Positions 27,653 to 35,990 of a DNA stretch of 42,696 nt are shown in pieces (position 1 is the first letter of the stretch; each line of letters starts with the position of its first letter). This DNA comes from Bacteroidota bacterium (GTDB lineage Bacteria > Bacteroidota > Bacteroidia > Bacteroidales > VadinHA17), in the NCBI GenBank assembly GCA_012729475.1, contig JAAYDB010000019.1, forward strand, positions 1 to 42,696. Reading direction: 5' to 3'. A program made the position numbers and the translations under genes. The notes under the pieces are model-generated. The model was given only the letters and a program-made list of their open reading frames with translations. It made no database searches and had not been told where the DNA came from.

Positions 27653-27665
27653 GGTTAATAACCTT
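27651..27665. promoter_or_regulatory. 15-bp palindrome at ECF sigma start
   Basis: AAGGTTA-A-TAACCTT is a perfect inverted repeat that ends on the preferred TTG start codon. It could be an operator, or an mRNA hairpin that hides the initiation region. Confidence 0.4.
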
Positions 27666-27776
27666 AATGATTGATATAAAAATACAAACAAATTGTCCTA
27701 AATCCTACAACACTGACATAAGATTGATGAAAAAAAGTTACGAAAGGTTGCTTACTGAAACAGCGCAAAAGGAGGA

Positions 27777-29168
27777 TTAAACATTAATACCCTCATCATA
27801 TGCGGCTGCGGCTGCTTCCATGATTGCTTCCGAAAAAGTAGGATGCGGATGGACCGATTTAATTATTTCATGAGCAGTAGTTTCAAGGTTTCTGGCAACA
27901 ACAATTTCAGATATCATTTCTGTTACATTATCTCCTATCATATGTGCTCCTAAAAGTTCTCCATACCTGGAATCAAAAATGAGTTTTACAAACCCCTCCT
28001 TTGATCCGGCGGCATTGGCTTTTCCTGAGGCTGTAAAAGGAAACTTACCTACCCTGATATCATAACCGGCCTCTTTTGCAGCTGCTTCAGTCATACCTGT
28101 TGACGCAACTTCCGGACTGGTATATATACAGGAAGGTATATTATTGTAGTCAATAGGCTTAACTGACAAGCCTGCGATCTTTTCAACACATGCTATTCCC
28201 TCTGCTGAAGCAACATGAGCAAGTGCAGGACCATGAACTATATCTCCTATTGCATAAACAGAAGGTATTGATGTTTTGTAGAAATCATCCACTTCAACCT
28301 TCCCTTTCTCTGTCTTTACTCCCGTCTCCTCAAGTCCCATACCCTCAGTATTCGGAGTCACTCCACTGGCTGATAAGACTATATCGACAGTGAGGGTCTC
28401 TGTCTTATCAGGTGTTTTAACTGTTACAAGGCATTTATCTCCGGATGTATCAACCGATTCAACCGAAGACCCCGTCATTATTTTCATCTTCTTTTTCTTA
28501 AAAGATCTCTCAAGTTGTTTTGAGATCTCTTCATCTTCATTGGGAATTATCCGGGGAAGTAATTCTATGAGTGTGACCTCAGTACCTATAGTATGAAAGA
28601 AATCTGCAAATTCAGTACCGATAGCCCCTGCTCCAACAATTACCATCGAATGTGGCTGATCCTTCAATACCATTGCTTCCCTGTAACTGATAATCTTAAT
28701 TCCATCCTGCTTAATAGCAGGTATGTCTTTTGCTTTTGCCCCGGTAGCCAGGATTATGTTTTTTGCCGTATATGAACTCTTCTTACCATTATGATCTTCC
28801 ACCTCAACAGAATTACTGCCGGATAGACGGCCGAAACCCTGAATATGTGTTATGCCATTTTTCCTGAATAAAAACTGAACCCCTTTACTCATTTTTTCGG
28901 CTACACTACGACTGCGGGCAATAATAGCCCCAAAATCGGCTTTTATCTCTCCTTCAAGTGAAACTCCGTAATCAGAAGCATGTCTGATATAGCTTAGTAC
29001 CTGAGCACTTTTCAATAAGGATTTTGTAGGGATACATCCCCAGTTAAGACAAACTCCACCAAGTTCCGATTTCTCTATTACCGCCACTTCCATCTTTAAC
29101 TGTGAAGCCCTGATTGCAGCTGCATAACCACCGGGACCGCTGCCTATTATAATGAGATCGTAATCCAT
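27777..29168 (-). CDS. lpdA: Dihydrolipoamide dehydrogenase
   Basis: The 463-residue flavoenzyme is the E3 subunit of 2-oxoacid dehydrogenase complexes and oxidises dihydrolipoamide with NAD+. The FAD site is GSGPGGYAAA at residue 9 onward. The redox disulfide is C40-C45 in GGVCLNWGCIPTKS, and the NAD site is VGAGAIGTEFADF. The C-terminal HPHPTFSEAIMEA gives the catalytic His-Glu pair. It stands alone: no E1 or E2 gene is adjacent, and the stretch upstream of it is the long AT-rich gap. Confidence 0.95.
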   Translation of the reverse strand: MDYDLIIIGSGPGGYAAAIRASQLKMEVAVIEKSELGGVCLNWGCIPTKSLLKSAQVLSYIRHASDYGVSLEGEIKADFGAIIARSRSVAEKMSKGVQFLFRKNGITHIQGFGRLSGSNSVEVEDHNGKKSSYTAKNIILATGAKAKDIPAIKQDGIKIISYREAMVLKDQPHSMVIVGAGAIGTEFADFFHTIGTEVTLIELLPRIIPNEDEEISKQLERSFKKKKMKIMTGSSVESVDTSGDKCLVTVKTPDKTETLTVDIVLSASGVTPNTEGMGLEETGVKTEKGKVEVDDFYKTSIPSVYAIGDIVHGPALAHVASAEGIACVEKIAGLSVKPIDYNNIPSCIYTSPEVASTGMTEAAAKEAGYDIRVGKFPFTASGKANAAGSKEGFVKLIFDSRYGELLGAHMIGDNVTEMISEIVVARNLETTAHEIIKSVHPHPTFSEAIMEAAAAAYDEGINV

Positions 29169-29782
29169 ATTCGTAAATAGTTATTGATCAATAGATATAT
29201 GTAATTGTGTGACTTATTATATTATAAATTGAATATCTGTATCTTAATCGTGTTGCGGAAAGATTTCTCCTGATGATGACTTCATTATCTCAGGTATCCA
29301 TCAGCAAAAAATATAAAACAACAGCTCATCCTTCCATGATCTCTTTGTATAATAACAACTTTTGCCCTGATCTGTTCATTTCCTGAAACATTGTTTCAGA
29401 TATATGCTTAAAACTGATTATCTTAATATGAATAATTTAATTCATCCCTGTTGAGACAATGGTCATCAACATAAACAACGACCTTTTCACGATACCGGAC
29501 AATCCCTCCTGATAATTACAAATTTAACATTTACCATCACAATTGACTAAACCGTTGCATATAAAATAATATAGTTTATTTTTTGGAAAACAATTCCAAA
29601 AATAGAAAATAGTAATTCTTTTATCACATATAACATATCCCACTTATGGGATTGAGATGAGCGATCTGACATTATTTTCTTATAAATGAAAAAATGTGAA
29701 TTATATTTTTACAGAATATTGATAATAATCAAATAAAGAAAATGGTGTTTCCCCATTCACCAAAATAAATATTTTCAAAACC
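29169..29782. other. AT-rich gap with small inverted repeats
   Basis: I see no credible gene in these 614 bases. Three short symmetric elements are present: CTGAAAC-ATT-GTTTCAG at 29383-29399, TTTTTGGAA-AACAA-TTCCAAAAA at 29580-29602 (9-bp perfect stem), and ATCCCA-CTTA-TGGGAT at 29637-29652. The 29580 element has A/T tracts on both sides and could terminate in either direction. The gap leads into a broken gene, so it may be decayed sequence plus the lpdA promoter region. Confidence 0.5.
29580..29602. repeat. 9-bp perfect inverted repeat in the gap
   Basis: TTTTTGGAA (29580-29588) and TTCCAAAAA (29594-29602) flank the loop AACAA. The low-GC stem followed by A/T tracts fits a weak terminator or a small protein-binding palindrome. 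Confidence 0.4.
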
Positions 29783-30488
29783 ATGAAATTTATTCTAAAA
29801 ATCCTGATTTCTGTTCTGGCCGGATACTGTTTATGGAGGAGAGCTGGACTGGTGGCATGGTGCAATGGGTTGTTATGTATGGTCCAACGAGTTATGGAAC
29901 AATTATCTTATGTTTTATGATGAATCGGATACCGATAGTTATCAATTTGACAAGCTCCTCCTCTTTGAAGACTCTTTCATTCCATGGCAAAAAGTTAATC
30001 ATCCGGTATACGGAGAAGTGGAAATAGGAGGCTTCAGTAAAAATGCAGGAAGATTACATCCCGGTTTCCTCCTGGAATCAGATGCCCATCGTAATGCTGC
30101 CTTTTGTATTTACAATGCTTATCAGTCATCAAAACTTGAGATACAGGATATAAAAGTCAGAAAACTAAGTGGGAGTCTCAATGAAGTTACCGCAACAGTA
30201 TATAACAGCAGGATGCTTCCAACTCATTATGCTACTAACCAGAAATACAAAATTGATCCTCCTGATTACATTTTTCTGGAAGGCGGAACAGTCATTGCAG
30301 GTATGATTGTGGAAGATATCGAACGTAATATATGTGTTGAACAGAAAAAGGATCCTCATCGTATGGAGATACAAAATATAAAAGGATATCAGAAAATAAA
30401 TCTCAATTGGATAGTCAAAGGTGGAAAAAAATATACTGTCAGTGTTGAAAGTGTAAAAGGGGGCCGTGCCACTGCGGTATCAAAATGA
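29783..30488 (+). pseudogene. Remnant of M14 zinc carboxypeptidase
   Basis: ATG 29783 opens a signal-peptide-like start (MKFILKILISVLAGYCL) that soon goes out of frame and stops after 45 codons. A second frame, open from about 29808 to 30488, continues with homology to the C-terminal part of secreted Bacteroidota M14 carboxypeptidases. It contains DWWHGAMGCYVWSNELW, whose Glu matches the M14 catalytic Glu position, then VNHPVYGEVEIGG, HPGFLLESDAHRN and a final beta-sandwich (MVVED-like, YTVSVESVKGG). The zinc-binding HxxE...H part, normally several hundred residues, is missing. The simplest reading is a gene with a large internal deletion and a frameshift. A small independent protein starting at 29865 (207 residues) cannot be excluded. 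Confidence 0.75.
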
Positions 30489-30559
30489 AAACGGAGCCGG
30501 AACCCCACGTACCAACCCCGCTTTCAACGTAATAAAAAATCAACCTACTACTATAATAT

Positions 30560-31276
30560 CTAGTTTGCCTGAAGAGATATCCTGAAATATCCGGTAGCTT
30601 CGGTCGATTTGATCTCATACCTCCATGCTCCTATTTTATCCTGGTTTTCTGTTTCTGAAATGTTAAATGATTTTCTCCAGTTAAGATTGCCAAATTCGTC
30701 AATGATTATGTCAGCATATACTTTTCCGTCGGGCATTACTATTTTTATATTAATCTCTCCATCGCTGCAATCACCAAAAACAGCCATAACAACATTTTTT
30801 ACTGTGGGATCGACATCTAAAACATAATCCCTGGAGAAAGAATTCTTATTCAATGATTTTGAAAATTCCCAGGAAGTCCGCTGGGCATTAAAATTAAACC
30901 CATTAAAATAATCGAAGCCGGGAGTTGAAAAAGGCGCCGGCTGTCCCGGAACCTGTTGCCAGTTTCTGTCCGGCTCGCCACTCCCCCTGAAGAACCTCTT
31001 CATCTGATCAGGATCACTGAATTTATCATTAAAATCTTTCATCAGTTCTTCAAAATCTTTCTTATGCTCCTCCTGCAGTTTTTCAATTGCTTCCGAGATT
31101 TCTTTCTCGTTCTTTCGCAACTCAGACATGGCTTTCTTATGCTCCATGATAGCCTCCTGCATTTTTAACTCCCTCTCTTTTTCTTCTTTCGATTTCTCCT
31201 GAGCGTTTACAACAGGCATAAATAAGAAAAGCGAAATAAGGGTAAAAATCTTTAATATGATATATTTATTTTTCAT
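30560..31276 (-). CDS. Secreted coiled-coil protein of unknown function
   Basis: I do not recognise the family. The 238-residue protein has a signal peptide (MKNKYIILKIFTLISLFLF, cleavage near VNAQ). A highly charged helix follows at about residues 28-92, rich in Glu and Lys with heptad-like spacing, so a coiled coil is likely. A Pro/Gly/Phe-rich linker is next. The last ~90 residues are beta-rich (VVMAVFGDCSDGEINIKIVM, then GYFRISLQAN), like a small beta-sandwich. It is predicted to be periplasmic. It is divergent from a histidine kinase/response regulator pair, with three phased repeats between them, which suggests it is a regulon member or an accessory sensor. Confidence 0.75.
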   Translation of the reverse strand: MKNKYIILKIFTLISLFLFMPVVNAQEKSKEEKERELKMQEAIMEHKKAMSELRKNEKEISEAIEKLQEEHKKDFEELMKDFNDKFSDPDQMKRFFRGSGEPDRNWQQVPGQPAPFSTPGFDYFNGFNFNAQRTSWEFSKSLNKNSFSRDYVLDVDPTVKNVVMAVFGDCSDGEINIKIVMPDGKVYADIIIDEFGNLNWRKSFNISETENQDKIGAWRYEIKSTEATGYFRISLQAN

Positions 31277-31302
31277 AACTTTTTCTTTTTATTATCCTGA
31301 TT

Positions 31303-31310
31303 CAAAGGTA
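31303..31310 (-). promoter_or_regulatory. Bacteroidetes -7 box for coiled-coil protein gene
   Basis: The minus strand reads TACCTTTG, an exact TAnnTTTG match, 27 bases before the ATG. The phased TTAAC repeats lie upstream of it, from 22 bases outward, a position suited to an activator. Confidence 0.55.
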
Positions 31311-31332
31311 ATGCCGTTTTTATCATTCTTTT

Positions 31333-31359
31333 GTTAACAAAGGGTTAATGCAGGGTTAA
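31333..31359. promoter_or_regulatory. Three GTTAA repeats with 11-bp period
   Basis: GTTAA occurs at 31333, 31344 and 31355, exactly 11 bases apart; the last two lie in a larger AGGGTTAATG direct repeat. OmpR-family regulators bind tandem half-sites about one helical turn apart, and the gene pair beside this array encodes such a regulator. Binding is inferred. Confidence 0.6.
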
Positions 31360-31398
31360 TGTTATGATTTTCTGGCCCTCCTTATCCGAAAAAGTTAA

Positions 31399-31406
31399 TA
31401 CATTTG
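31399..31406 (+). promoter_or_regulatory. Bacteroidetes -7 box for histidine kinase operon
   Basis: TACATTTG is an exact TAnnTTTG match 19 bases before the kinase ATG, on the strand opposite the promoter at 31303-31310. Confidence 0.5.
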
Positions 31407-31425
31407 ATGAAAAACAAAACATAAA

Positions 31426-32853
31426 ATGATAAAGAGGAATCCTATCCTGATGCTTGGCATCTTCGCAATAATAGTCCTGATCACAGCTCAGTTCTTTATT
31501 ATCAGAGAGGTATGGAACCAAAAAGATGAAATGCTTTCACTTAGGTACAGGTCAAACTCTCAGGATGCAATCGGCTCCATGCGTATGCGCAGATCTGTTG
31601 ATGTCTACGACACGGTAAGATTCATCCTTGATAATTATTCGGAAGTAGTAATTAATGAATTAGCTTCCATAACAGACAGTCTGGAACTGGAAAACAAGAA
31701 ACAGGAGATCTTTGATTTTTTTTCATATACACTTAATACAGAACAGGATCTGTCTGTTTATCTTACAGATTATTTCAGGCGACAAGGCTACGAAGATGAT
31801 TTTAAGCACAGAATTGAAATAATCAGTCTTGACCTTATAGACATGGACACGGTCCATATTTTTCAGGATGAATTCTTCAGGACTCAACGCCTTACCGAAA
31901 GGAGTCAGTCATCATCTCCGCCTGACAACTATTCAAAGTCCAGCATACTGGTATACCGTTATGCCCTGATGGATAACTATTATGTTCTTTTCTTTGAATA
32001 CTATATCGATTTTTCCGATAAACAGAAAATGATCCTCCGGGAAACATCAGCATCTCTTGCAACAAGTATAATAAGCATTCTTATTGTTATGACCATTTTT
32101 CTCTTTACCTACAGAAATCTTATGCAGGAAAAGAGATTATCCAATCTTAAAACGGATTTCATTAATAATATGACTCACGAGCTGAAAACACCGCTGGCAA
32201 CAATAACTGTGGCAGGGAAAACCCTTGAAATAGAAAAAATAAGGAAAGATGATTCTAAAATAGTTGAAACAGCCAGACTGATAGGTAAACAAAGTGTTCA
32301 TCTCAACCAATTAATAAATATGATACTTGAAATAAGTATGTGGGAGCGGACACAATTTGAACTCAGCAAAAAACAAGTTGACATTGAGTCTCTTATGCAT
32401 GACATAGTTGATTGTTTTAAGAATGGATCAGGTGATACGGCTGCTGTGACACAGAATTATGATTTCAAAGGTATTAAACCTGAAATTGACACAGTATATT
32501 TCACAACCATGATAAATAATCTGCTTTCGAATTCCGTAAAATACTGTGAAAAGGATCCTGTAATAAAAATTGAAGGTTATGTTGAGGATAATAATATTAT
32601 TATTCGTCTAACAGATAACGGAATAGGTATCAGCAGAAATGATCAGAAGCGTGTGTTTGACAAGTTTTACCGTGCTTCTTCCGGAAACATTCATAAATAC
32701 AAAGGGCTGGGACTCGGCTTATATTACGTAAAGAAAATAGCCACAGCTCATGGAGGCGATGTTATTCTGTCAAGTAAACCCGGAAAAGGCAGTATATTTA
32801 CAGTAATAATACCTTATAAAAACCAGACTGAGTATGAAAGTTCTTCTAGCTGA
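31426..32853 (+). CDS. Sensor histidine kinase
   Basis: The 475-residue membrane kinase has a first transmembrane helix at residues 7-27 and a periplasmic sensor domain of about 175 residues without a recognised fold. A second helix follows (SIISILIVMTIFLFTY). The dimerisation/phosphoacceptor domain carries His251 in NMTHELKTPLAT. The ATPase domain has the N box NLLSNSVKYCEKD, G1 TDNGIGIS and G2 KGLGLGLYYVKK. There is no HAMP domain between helix and kinase core. It overlaps the response-regulator gene by 20 bases, so the two form one operon. The type resembles Bacteroides RprX, but I cannot claim orthology. Confidence 0.92.
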   Translation: MIKRNPILMLGIFAIIVLITAQFFIIREVWNQKDEMLSLRYRSNSQDAIGSMRMRRSVDVYDTVRFILDNYSEVVINELASITDSLELENKKQEIFDFFSYTLNTEQDLSVYLTDYFRRQGYEDDFKHRIEIISLDLIDMDTVHIFQDEFFRTQRLTERSQSSSPPDNYSKSSILVYRYALMDNYYVLFFEYYIDFSDKQKMILRETSASLATSIISILIVMTIFLFTYRNLMQEKRLSNLKTDFINNMTHELKTPLATITVAGKTLEIEKIRKDDSKIVETARLIGKQSVHLNQLINMILEISMWERTQFELSKKQVDIESLMHDIVDCFKNGSGDTAAVTQNYDFKGIKPEIDTVYFTTMINNLLSNSVKYCEKDPVIKIEGYVEDNNIIIRLTDNGIGISRNDQKRVFDKFYRASSGNIHKYKGLGLGLYYVKKIATAHGGDVILSSKPGKGSIFTVIIPYKNQTEYESSSS

Positions 32854-33517
32854 AGATGACAGGGATTTTGGAAATATCCTGTCTCAATATGTTTCAATTA
32901 ACGGTTATGATGTAACACTGGCCCGCGATGGTAAAGAAGCATGGGAATGTTACAATAATGAGAAACCCGATATTTGCGTTCTTGATGTCATGATGCCCGA
33001 GATGGACGGTTTCACTCTTGGTAAAAAAATCAAAGAGACTGATCCTGACATTCCACTCATATATCTCACAGCCAAAAGTCTTAAGGAAGATATCGTAAAA
33101 GGTCTTACTATAGGTGCGGACGATTACATAACAAAACCATTTGATCCTGATGTTCTCATTCTCAGGATAAACAATATTCTGAAACGAGCTTATTCATCAT
33201 CAAATGATGTTTTCAAGATATCATCCACTGTTCTCAATTTCAATACCCTTGAGCTTAGCTGTGGTAATACCAAAGAAAAACTCACACTTAAAGAAGCACA
33301 GCTTCTCAAATATTTTATTATCAACAAGAACAAAGTACTTGCCAGAGAAGATATTTTAACAGAAATATGGGGAGAGGATGATTATTTTCTCGGGAGAAGT
33401 ATGGATGTATTTATAAGCAGATTAAGGAAATACATATCGGAAGATAAGAATATTGATATTCGTACTGTCAGAGGCACAGGTTTTATAATGGAGGAAACTG
33501 TTCAGGAAGGATCCTGA
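32834..33517 (+). CDS. OmpR-family response regulator
   Basis: The 227-residue regulator has a receiver domain with acidic pocket E7-D8-D9, phosphoacceptor Asp51 in CVLDVMMPEMDG, the conserved Thr in YLTAKS, and Lys in ITKPFDPD. A winged-helix DNA-binding domain follows (LTLKEAQLLKYFI, then REDILTEIWGEDDYFLGRSM and VFISRLRKYI). It overlaps the kinase gene. The last codons and the stop lie inside a 15-bp terminator stem. The phased GTTAA repeats upstream of the operon are a candidate binding site, suggesting autoregulation. Confidence 0.93.
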   Translation: MKVLLAEDDRDFGNILSQYVSINGYDVTLARDGKEAWECYNNEKPDICVLDVMMPEMDGFTLGKKIKETDPDIPLIYLTAKSLKEDIVKGLTIGADDYITKPFDPDVLILRINNILKRAYSSSNDVFKISSTVLNFNTLELSCGNTKEKLTLKEAQLLKYFIINKNKVLAREDILTEIWGEDDYFLGRSMDVFISRLRKYISEDKNIDIRTVRGTGFIMEETVQEGS

Positions 33518-33541
33518 ACAGTTTCCGCTTAAGTATTTTTT
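33493..33541. terminator. 15-bp terminator stem spanning the regulator stop codon
   Basis: GGAAACTGTTCAGGA (33493-33507) and TCCTGAACAGTTTCC (33512-33526) form a perfect 15-bp stem with loop AGGA. The TGA stop of the response regulator (33515-33517) lies in the right arm. A T-rich tract (TATTTTTTC) follows within ten bases on the plus strand. It lies between convergent genes and may act on both. Confidence 0.8.
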
Positions 33542-33545
33542 CAGA

Positions 33546-34643
33546 TCACTCTCCCAGAATTTCACGGACTTTGATCAGGAGGTCGTCTCCTCTCAGGTTC
33601 CTGGCAATTATTGTTCCTGTTTCATCAAGAAGAAAATTTGCTGGTATAGCTCTGACCATATATAGTTGTGCAGCTTCATTGTTCCAGTACTGAAGGTCTG
33701 AGACCTGGGTCCATGTAATATTATCATCAGCAATAGCACTTGTCCATGTTTCTTTGGACTGATCGAGTGAAACCCCGAAAATATCAAATCCTTTTTTATT
33801 GTACTGCCTATATATCTTAACCAGGTTGGGATTTTCCTGACGGCATGGAGCACACCATCCTGCCCAGAAATCAATTAACAGGAGTTTTGAACCTATCATG
33901 GAAGACAGGGAGACAGGATTACCGTTAACATCGTTCATAGTGAAATCAGGTGCTTTCTGGCCTACTGATACTATTTTCATAGCATCAGCCAGCTCTTTCA
34001 GTTCCTTCACGACGGGTACTTCTGACACTTCGGTATTAAAACCATTTGCCAGTTCAGACAACTCATCAGCTTCCAGATAATATGTGATACTCCTTAAAAC
34101 TGCAGGAGCTACATAAGACGAAGGATTATTCCTGACAAAATCCTTCTGAAGATTTATAAGTTCTTTCTCAAGTTCCACCAATTCTTTTTCATATTGTGCC
34201 ATTTTTTCAGTATCATTGACCTGACGGGCAACCTGATATTCCTGATTTATGGCCGAGCCTTTTTCACCTATAGCGTTATTAGCTTCAAGAAAAGCCTGAT
34301 ATTCATCCTGACTCTTTGATCCTGTTATCAGAGCAATATCCAATGAATCAATATTTCCTTTAATTTCTACAGACGCATTTTCGAGGTAAAAATTCACCCT
34401 GCTCCCGTTATTCCAGGCTACAAGCTGTACGAGATCGGGATAATCAACAGAACCCTTCATTTTAAATGAACCCTTACTGGAGACAGCAGAATCGATAACA
34501 GCTATCTCTCCGTCAACCACTCTGTGAAGGTAAAACAACTCATCATCTGCACCCTCAATATCGGCTTTAATTACATAGTGAGGCTCAGTACTGCAGGCAA
34601 CGGTAAAAGCTGCCAGGATCAACAGGTAAACTAGTTTTTTCAT
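33546..34643 (-). CDS. DUF4369/TlpA-type thioredoxin-fold lipoprotein
   Basis: The 365-residue lipoprotein has lipobox TVACSTE. An N-terminal DUF4369-like beta-domain covers residues ~25-115 (ADIEGADDELFYL, SKGSFKMKGSV). A helical region follows (EYQVARQVNDTEKMAQYEKE). The TlpA/ResA-like thioredoxin domain has the redox pair C264-C267 in AGWCAPCRQENP. It is likely a periplasm-facing thiol-disulfide reductase for protein maturation; many Bacteroidota encode several such proteins with unknown partners. No cytochrome maturation gene is adjacent. Confidence 0.87.
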   Translation of the reverse strand: MKKLVYLLILAAFTVACSTEPHYVIKADIEGADDELFYLHRVVDGEIAVIDSAVSSKGSFKMKGSVDYPDLVQLVAWNNGSRVNFYLENASVEIKGNIDSLDIALITGSKSQDEYQAFLEANNAIGEKGSAINQEYQVARQVNDTEKMAQYEKELVELEKELINLQKDFVRNNPSSYVAPAVLRSITYYLEADELSELANGFNTEVSEVPVVKELKELADAMKIVSVGQKAPDFTMNDVNGNPVSLSSMIGSKLLLIDFWAGWCAPCRQENPNLVKIYRQYNKKGFDIFGVSLDQSKETWTSAIADDNITWTQVSDLQYWNNEAAQLYMVRAIPANFLLDETGTIIARNLRGDDLLIKVREILGE

Positions 34644-34786
34644 ACGTTTATTTTTTTATTTTTAATTTTCGTGGAACCGCCTTAAAAAAATAATCATTCT
34701 TGTTTGTGTAAAAAATGATGTTCTTTCGCAAGTTATTCTAGTGTCAGTTATTATAATTGAACAAGATGAGTAATTTAAAACATTTG

Positions 34787-35899
34787 TTAAATATAGGAAT
34801 TATTGTCATCTGATAAAATCTGCCTGTATTTATCTATTATTTCCGTGGCCGCCCTGTATGATGATATTCTGTTCTCTTTTAACTTTTGTTCAACAGCTGG
34901 TAAAATGGAGGCTATGTGTTGGTTATTGTAGAAAGAATCCCTGAGGTATTCCATTATGGTATCATGCATTCGTACCACAGCTTGTTGCCGTCTTCGTTCT
35001 TCAAAATAACCCGACTGTTTACTTATTGAGACATTACTTTTTACTGTTTCCCATATTACCTTCATTCCTATGTTCTCATGAGCTGAACAAACAAAAACCT
35101 CCGGCTTCAGACCTGACTGGCACACACTGAACAAGCTGAAAGAATTTCTGAGTATCTCCGCGGCTTTCTGAGCTGTTTTCACGTTCCGGCCATCAGCTTT
35201 AGTTATAGCAACTGAATCTGCCATTTCAAGAATACCTTTTTTTATACCCTGTATTTCATCTCCTGCTCCTGCCATCATAAGAAGGAGAAAGAAATCCACC
35301 ATTGAATGAACTGCTGCTTCTGATTGTCCCACACCTACTGTTTCAATAAATATTGTATTAAAACCTGCTGCTTCGCACATTATAACGGCTTCTCCAGTCC
35401 TTCCCGCAACGCCTCCCGGAAGGCCGGCTGAAGGAGAAGGTCTGATAAAAACATCGGGGTGAATGCTCATCTTTTCCATCCTTATCTTGTCGCCCATTAT
35501 ACTACCCTTTGAAACAGTACTGCTTGGATCAACAGCAAGCACTGCCAGTTTACGGCCTTCATCCGTTACTATTGATCCCAGTGTTTCAATGAAAGTACTT
35601 TTTCCTACTCCCGGTATTCCTGAAATACCTACTCTGATGGATTTGCCACTATATGGGATACATCCCTCAATAACTTCCATTATTATTTCCCTGTGCTCCT
35701 TCAGTGTGCTCTCAGACAGGGTGATAGCCTGACTGAGGAGGATCCTGTCACCGGACATTATGCCTGAAATCAAATCTCCCGAAGAATAATGAACGGCGGG
35801 CTTCCTCTTCCTGCTATTTATTATGAAAGGATTTACACTGAGTGGCAGACCAGACTCTTCTTCTCTTCTGACTGTTTTTTTCTGTGGCTTCTCCTGCAT
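34787..35899 (-). CDS. meaB: Methylmalonyl-CoA mutase-associated GTPase MeaB
   Basis: From ATG 35899 the protein is 370 residues; the frame is open to 36025 but that would run into the DUF1573 gene. It is a G3E-family GTPase. Walker A is GIPGVGKS at 94-101. The metal-binding region is VLAVDPSSTVSKGSIMGDK, with the Lys/Asp base-binding part in AITKADG. MeaB protects and reloads adenosylcobalamin-dependent methylmalonyl-CoA mutase. The mutase genes are not in the window. A terminator separates it from the DUF1573 gene upstream, so it probably has its own promoter, though I see no exact -7 box. Confidence 0.9.
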   Translation of the reverse strand: MQEKPQKKTVRREEESGLPLSVNPFIINSRKRKPAVHYSSGDLISGIMSGDRILLSQAITLSESTLKEHREIIMEVIEGCIPYSGKSIRVGISGIPGVGKSTFIETLGSIVTDEGRKLAVLAVDPSSTVSKGSIMGDKIRMEKMSIHPDVFIRPSPSAGLPGGVAGRTGEAVIMCEAAGFNTIFIETVGVGQSEAAVHSMVDFFLLLMMAGAGDEIQGIKKGILEMADSVAITKADGRNVKTAQKAAEILRNSFSLFSVCQSGLKPEVFVCSAHENIGMKVIWETVKSNVSISKQSGYFEERRRQQAVVRMHDTIMEYLRDSFYNNQHIASILPAVEQKLKENRISSYRAATEIIDKYRQILSDDNNSYI

Positions 35900-35927
35900 A
35901 ATATCAGAGTTGATAATGTAAAAGTAA

Positions 35928-35960
35928 CAAAAAGGGCACCAGTTTGTTTGCCGGTACCCT
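35928..35960 (-). terminator. Intrinsic terminator of DUF1573 gene
   Basis: On the minus strand AGGGTACC pairs with GGTGCCCT (8 bp including one G-T) around a 12-base loop, and five T follow at once. It lies 30 bases past the DUF1573 stop and 29 bases before the meaB start. Confidence 0.8.
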
Positions 35961-35990
35961 GTCTTAATTAAAAAACTCTTATATAAGATC

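Noticed and set aside
29383-29399. Palindrome CTGAAAC-ATT-GTTTCAG as an operator or IS end
   Set aside because: There is no partner copy, no transposase and no target duplication; it may be chance in AT-rich DNA.
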